Positions 58,567-64,000 of a DNA stretch of 64,000 nucleotides are shown here, piece after piece (the stretch's first letter is position 1; every line of letters starts with the position of its first letter). The notes under the pieces are model-generated. The model did no database searches and was not told the origin of the DNA. It was given only the letters and a program-made list of their open reading frames with translations. The position numbers and the translations under genes were made by a program. The DNA comes from Beaufortia kweichowensis (taxonomy: Eukaryota > Chordata > Actinopteri > Cypriniformes > Gastromyzontidae), in assembly GCA_019155185.1 (NCBI GenBank), contig CM032806.1:15798580-15862579 (forward strand). Reading direction: 5' to 3'.

Positions 58567-60644
58567 TTAAGGGACCATATAAAAAGTACACATTACCTAT
58601 AAACGTACCTGATTTTGATTGAAAGAACCCTGAACTTCAGCATTACTTACTTCCACCTTCATATTCATCATGATCTCATGCAGAGCCTCTTAAATATTTA
58701 TCCGTGCACGTCTGCAAGAACAGAAATCTACAGCATCAGGGACCTGCTGTTTTAGCTGTATCACTAGCAAAGCTCTAAACGATGATCGACCAGTTTAGAT
58801 GTACTGTACCTGCTATACAAGCAACTGTGTTTAAAACAGGTTAAACACCCTTATCTATCTGTCAACCTGCCTCCAGGTTGTTTGCTTGAGATTTGAGGGG
58901 TCAAAGGCTTATCTAAGGCAAACAGCAACAATCCTATTTTTTGCCATTTTTAACTCAAATCTGTTGAGTTGTTAAAACACCACAATGACACATGAAATTA
59001 AATGTTTACAATCCTGACCACACATTTTATAATAATAATTATTATTATTATTTTTTAAATACAGTTTGCAATATGACAGTAATGTCATTCTCAAAGCATA
59101 GTAGTTTCTGCAGCCGAAGATGCGTCTCAAAGGAAAAAACCTTTTTTCATTCTCTCTTTTCATAATGACATTGGCTCCTTTACATGTCTTTGCCTTGTAC
59201 TTATGCTTAAGTGTTTACTCTAGAAACTAATCTGCATTGTCTGATTGTAGATCCGTAAAATCAATTAAGATAGTATTTGACAAACAATTTTGAAACTGTT
59301 GTAAAATTTTAGAATCTCTGACTTTTGAATATTCGGGGATCTTAACACATCTGAGTTTAGTTTGAGACATTGTCAGATCTCTTCTAAAACTCAAGCAACA
59401 TCGTTTTCAGAAGAACCATGAGAAGCATTTAATTTTGATTTAGAGCAACTCTTTTTTTTCTCTTTTTTTTAGATATTTTTAGATATCTCATGTATGATGT
59501 GTCTTTCCTGTGGATGTGGGGATGAGATACGGTCATGACTGTATCCTTTGTGTGTGCAATCAATGGTGGATAGGGTACACTTTGTCTCAGATATTGAACC
59601 GAGCATCTCTGCTTCATTGCATCACCCAGGAGGAGATTCATTGGCAAGTCTTGCCTCCTAATTGAAAACGATCAGCACCCGTTTGGGAGAATCAGTTAGA
59701 GATGGAGGGAATTGAGGCAATAATAAGCTTCATTACGGCACATCTGGACTTAGTCGATTGATTGATTGATTGACTGTTAAGCTCAGTGACGCTTGGGATC
59801 TATATTAATTACACTGCTAGTTATTTCTATTTAGGTGAATGTCGGCTGATGGTGTCAGTTTTAGTACTGAGGCACAAGTTTATTAAAAATCTCTATTTTG
59901 TGTGCATTTAAATATTGATCTTGGCAGATGTAATTAAATGATAATCAAATGATTCATGGATTTAGGTTGTAGTGGAGCAAGGAATGATTTAGATGTCAGG
60001 ATTGCATTGACAGAATGACGCCGTACAGCTCCATCCTCCACAATCTAGCACCCACAACCAGCCGGCAAGATGAGGTGCCGTGCAAATTCAACATTAAATA
60101 CTTGCCTGTGTTTTCACTGTTACCAGATTTGCATACTTACTTAAGAATGGAAATCTTTTTTTTACATGTGCTGAGGCAGAAGTTTGGATCAGATCTGATT
60201 GATCAGGACAATGGCTTGTCAGAGACAAATAAGTGATATCAACTACAAAAAGGAAATAAACATTTATGTGCTTGTAAGCTATTAACCTCTGACTTCTCTA
60301 TTCCTATTTTTTACAAAATACAAAGCAACATTCAATTAAAAAAATAAGGTGTACAATCATGACTACATTCACATACAGAATAATCAGATGAATTATTCAT
60401 TAATGGTGATTGCATCCATTATTATTATGGTAATTATGTAATCTCTTAGGCTTTATGCAATAATATTTGCATATGCTGTTAAATGTCATTTGGCTGTTTG
60501 TTTAAATGCAGAATTATACTCGACATTTCTCCAGTGAATCAAAGCCTTGTGGGATTTATTCGGTTTAATCAGGGCTATTTTGGCCGTCTCTCCTCTTAAT
60601 TTAAACTGGGAGAATTTCCAAAGAAAATCCAAACTGGTGGATAA

Positions 60645-60690
60645 TAGATAGCTTTGGATAAAAGCATCTGCTAAATGCATAAATGTTCAA
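60645..60690 (+). repeat. SINE 3' tail
   Basis: AGCTTTGGATAAAAGCATCT followed by GCTAAATGCATAAATG. Confidence 0.7.
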
Positions 60691-60839
60691 ATATATTGAT
60701 GGGTTATAATATATTGATCTGATATTATTAATATATTGATATATTAATATTAGAGTAGATAATTTCCTCAAAATTGTAAATGCTCTAGTTCTTAGTGCTA
60801 TTGTTGCCGCTTTTGATGTGTCGCTTCATTGTCTCCTAA

Positions 60840-60900
60840 TACTTGTAAGTTGCTTTGGATAAAAGCGTCAGCTAAATGACTAAATGTAAATGTAAATGTT
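60840..60900 (+). repeat. SINE 3' tail
   Basis: TTGTAAGTTGCTTTGGATAA, then AAGCGTCAGCTAAATGAC and TAAATG repeats. This is the consensus-like 3' end of a fish SINE, sitting about 200 bp from another such tail. Confidence 0.75.
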
Positions 60901-60920
60901 CTATCGCAATATTAAAAGAT

Positions 60921-61400
60921 GGGCAATTCCAGCGTTCCAAACCTAAAATATAAATTCTCACAAAAAGTATTTATTACCAGTATATTGAACCATTTGTTTA
61001 TATTTTACTAAAGCCCTGTTGATAGAGTACAAACATCCAAAAATATCAGTCTGTGTGCAAGTTTTCTATTTTAAAAAATATACATGCGTTACCGATGTGA
61101 CAAAAAACCCACACATTTTTGAAAGGGAACATACTTTGAAGGATTTGAATTAAAATACACAAACCAGAAGCAATAATACACAAGAAATGGAGAAGAGATG
61201 ACTCCTTAAAGAACATGAAATAGTTATTTTATTTGAATTTTCATGTGTTCATTTATGAGGAATATGAACTATGAATGTGACAGTTCTGAAAACAGCACTT
61301 TACCTGATATGAAAAATCGTGCTTTAAACATTAAAAAAATGCTTTAAAAACTTCCTCACATGGGTATTTAAACCACTAAATATTGACGTGAGAGCGATCG
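60921..61400 (+). repeat. Dispersed repeat family A, copy 7
   Basis: Full-length-like copy starting GGGCAATTCCAGCGTT and running through CACAAACCAGAAGCAATAAT, AGAAGAGATGACTCCTTAAA, TCTGAAAACAGCACTTTACC and CTCACATGGGTATTTAAACC. It lies 20 bp after a SINE tail. Confidence 0.92.
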
Positions 61401-63264
61401 ATATAATGGTAGGGTTGAAATTGCCCACATGGTCTAATTAAGAATTAAGACCAATAACATTATAGCATCAGAACATTTGACTGGTTTAATAGTCATAGAG
61501 TCTGTGATATTTTGGGTTGTATGTGCGCACAATTGGGATGTTCTGTGATTTATGACAGCTTTCAAAGACTATATGAACCAGTCGCAAACTAATCATCAGC
61601 TGAAATCATCAAAGGTGATGAGCTGGAGTCAAATGGGTTTAAAGCAGCAGGATGTTCATAATTACTTTCTCACCCAATGGTAAACTTTTCAAACTTTTGT
61701 ACTGGACTATTCATCACCTGCCAGTGTGGTTATGCTCGCTGGGTATTACAGCACAACAGAAGAGGACATTTTAAGCTTTGAGAAATCGTTAAGAACCATC
61801 AGAGGATAAAAGAGAAGAGTGAAACAGATGGAGAGAGAGAGAATAAGTGTTAGTTTAATTATCAGGTTCTCTGCTGTGGTCGTTTGACTAAAGATGTGCA
61901 TTTTTCCAGCTTTGAATGTACACTCATAAAAATAAAGATGATGAAAAGAGTTTTCCACAGTGTTGCCATAGAAAAAACATATAATCTTTTATAGGTTGAA
62001 AAGCATTTTTTACTACAATAAAGCTTTTGTGCGGTAGAAAGGTTGTGTTAAGTGTAAAGATTTAGACACTGTCCGCTTGTTCAGTTATGATCTAAGAAAA
62101 AAACATTTCCAGGTTCAAGCTTCTAAGTGGGGCTACTGTTTAAACAGACATTTATGAGCACTATTCATTTTCATATCAGAGATTTAAGCATGTACAATAC
62201 CGTCTCCAGACTCTGTATCTCTGAATCTCTAATGTTTTAATAATTCTCAAATAATGGCCATCTGCAATTTCATTATGGAGAGAAACGTTATGATCATGTT
62301 TTGCTGTACCTTTACACCATGCCATAAGTGTATATTAGCAGGTATTCAAATTATCTATTAAATCTATTAATCTATTAAAATTGTCGATTGGTTACTTATT
62401 ATGGGGCTCCAACTAGCATCTTTTTGGGTACCCTCCCATCTTTCTGTCCCAACATTGTTAAAGCTATATGACACAAGAAGGACCGCTGTCAGCATGATTG
62501 CTTTTCAGACAAAGAAACATTCACACAATCTTCTGGCCTGAGAAAATAATTGCATTCAGAGTTTAAAAAAACCCTCTTTTCACTCCAGGTAAACGGCTCT
62601 CTGTAGCATCTCATGGCTACAAACAGTAACAGTTAGTAAAATAGCCTTTTATAACAAGTCTATAAACAACAACATGTCTTATATATTGTCTTAAATGTCT
62701 TCATATGAAGACTAGACTTGTGCTGTTGCTTTAATACAGCAGTATGGTAAAATTAAATGACACTTGTGCCATTTTTGTTTCATGTCTCAACATGTTCACA
62801 ATTAACACTATAAGCCAACCTTCCGTTATCATTTCCTGGCGTAAATGCAGCTCGTGTCTTATCACAACACAAAAATCAAGAACCAAAAACTCAAAACCAA
62901 AAAGTTGTTTAACAGTTTAAGTTAAACAACTTTGTAAACAACAAAATTTTGCCAGCAGTGGTAGTTCTGGGTCTCTTGTTCATTTTTTTAGCTTGGACGT
63001 GATGTTTTTCCTTTTGACAGCCAGTGATCATAATGCATAAACAATTTGACGTAATGACAGAATTTTAATTAAAGAAAATAATCTGCAGAAGGTCCAATTT
63101 AATTGGATTTACAAGACTGGAGCAATTTTTTCAGGAGTATTAAAGAAAGCGTAACGTGTTATTTTGTGTGTTAATGTTTATTAACAAGGCTTGACAAGAA
63201 ATAGGAGGAACATGTTTGAATTTGCAGGACACTTCTGAATTTAAATTATGTTTATTAATATATA

Positions 63265-63460
63265 AATGGGCAGTTGTAGGCTAGTGGTTAGAGAGTTGGA
63301 CTTGCAACCAGAAAGTTGCTGGTTCGATTCCCAGTACCAGCAGGAAACAACTGAGGTGCCCTTGAGCAAGACACCTCACCCCTAATCACTCCCAGTGTGC
63401 CACTGGTAAAAAACTTGTAAGTCGCTTTGGATAAAAGCGTCGGCTAAATGAATAAATATA
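63265..63460 (+). repeat. Complete tRNA-derived SINE
   Basis: Head with A-box TAGTGGTTAGAG (63282-63293) and B-box GGTTCGATTCC (63321-63331), a body with GAGGTGCCCTTGAGCAAGAC and CACTCCCAGTGTGCCACTGG, and a 3' tail GTCGCTTTGGATAAAAGCGT then CGGCTAAATGAATAAAT. Both promoter boxes are intact. Confidence 0.9.
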
Positions 63461-63509
63461 AATGTGATCATATGTAATAACTATATTTTAATTGAATCTA
63501 CTTACTCTT

Positions 63510-63670
63510 AAGCATAAAGTTGCTTAATGAATGCCATGAAGAACCATTTTTGTCTAAATGGTTTCACAAAGAGTTCTTTTCAGTGGAAAGAAGTTCTTCA
63601 AACTATAAAGAAATGGTGCTTTAAACAACCTTTGAGGGAACCAAAAAAAGGTTATTCTGTGGCATTGCTG
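63510..63670. repeat. Dispersed AAGAACC/GGTTCTT-type repeat
   Basis: GAAGAACCATTTTTGTCTAA, AAGAGTTCTTTTCAGTGGAA and GGGAACCAAAAAAAGGTTAT resemble a widespread fish repeat with inverted symmetry around GGTTCTTT/AAAGAACC. It ends just upstream of the inferred acceptor at 63743. Confidence 0.6.
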
Positions 63671-63743
63671 TAACCTTTTAAAGCACAAGTGAATGATGTG
63701 TTTTTTATATCTCTAACCTTGAGATATTTATTTCTCTTTGCAG

Positions 63744-64000
63744 GTTTTACAAAGCAACAGTCTTGTACCTTGGATGAGCCAGGATGAGCCATTTCATTTA
63801 AAACAAATGAAACTGGTTTTGGGAAAATCTGCTTTACCTCCTCGCCTCCCTGGAGTTTAATTACTAAACCCAGCAGGACTTTCTCAAATCAGCCAACACA
63901 TATCTGAAAAGACACTGCAGCAAACTAAAATAAAGAAAAATCAGTTTGCTGACTAATAGCGATGGAGAGTTCTCATCTGCACAACAGCTCCAAGACTTGG
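63744..64000 (+). CDS. Start of an unidentified gene, partial at window end
   Basis: The exon follows the acceptor TTTCTCTTTGCAG (ends 63743). The best start is ATG at 63962: GCGATGG is a good Kozak context, and an in-frame TGA lies at 63950-63952, so nothing upstream extends the frame. The visible protein is MESSHLHNSSKTW, with an N-glycosylation sequon NSS. A Ser/Asn-rich N-terminus with such a sequon is common in rhodopsin-family receptors, but 13 residues cannot identify a family. A 28-residue upstream ORF (63774-63860) starts in a weak context. Confidence 0.45.
63774..63860 (+). CDS. Upstream ORF in the 5' UTR of the terminal gene
   Basis: ATG at 63774 (weak context, T at -3) opens a 28-codon frame (MSQDEPFHLKQMKLVLGK at its start) that stops at 63858-63860, about 100 nt before the presumed main start. 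It could lower translation of the main ORF. Whether it is translated is unknown. Confidence 0.3.
   Translation: MSQDEPFHLKQMKLVLGKSALPPRLPGV

Larger units (their letters stand above)
54707..63743 (+). other. Inferred 9-kb first intron of the downstream gene
   Basis: AT-rich, with two repeat family A copies and several SINE pieces listed separately, plus (GATT)n at 59755-59772. I see no coding exon inside. If the gene model is wrong, this is intergenic. Confidence 0.4.

Noticed and set aside
63270..63345. Possible tRNA gene
   Set aside because: A and B boxes are present, but the sequence continues into a SINE body and the standard fish SINE tail. It is a tRNA-derived SINE head, not a functional tRNA.

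Overview
This is a vertebrate nuclear window, almost certainly from a cypriniform (zebrafish/carp-like) fish. Genes are split by GT-AG introns, intergenic DNA is AT-rich, dinucleotide microsatellites are long, and tRNA-derived SINEs, foldback MITEs and other teleost-type dispersed repeats are frequent. There are no prokaryotic features, operons, CRISPR arrays or rRNA genes.

Layout. (1) 1-10,430 holds the 3' end of a plus-strand gene recognised as cabin1 (calcineurin-binding protein 1): five coding exons ending in the MEF2-binding C-terminus, stop at 10,027. (2) 10,430-20,000 is intergenic, with a 78-bp tandem repeat and a GC-richer block near 13.8-14.1 kb that looks like a candidate enhancer. 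(3) 20,322-23,248 is a complete nine-exon T-box gene, best matched to tbx16 (spadetail/VegT class), 464 residues, plus strand. (4) 26,561-32,397 is a complete minus-strand klhl22 (BTB-BACK-Kelch adaptor of CUL3), seven coding exons plus one non-coding first exon, 628 residues, with a CRE/ETS promoter near 33.5 kb. tbx16 and klhl22 are convergent. (5) 33.6-54.4 kb is a gene-poor stretch of about 21 kb with repeats, a probable LTR remnant and several blocks that look like conserved non-coding DNA. (6) From about 54.47 kb to the window end I infer the start of another plus-strand gene: a TATA-containing first exon with no convincing coding sequence, a 9-kb intron, and a second exon whose main ORF opens at 63,962 and runs off the window. 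I do not recognise its product.

The genes do not form a pathway. Cabin1 is a chromatin/MEF2 co-repressor, Tbx16 a mesodermal transcription factor, Klhl22 a ubiquitin-ligase adaptor. The useful context is synteny: CABIN1 and KLHL22 are both on human 22q11, and the T-box gene between them here belongs to a class that mammals lack.

I found no clear new biological system. The items most worth a second look are: a CpG-rich, RFX X-box-containing, promoter-like block in a cabin1 intron; a dispersed repeat family present seven times in 64 kb, three of them in klhl22 introns; a klhl22 splice acceptor that directly abuts one of those copies and lacks a polypyrimidine tract; and a 40-bp near-perfect inverted repeat at 37.5 kb.
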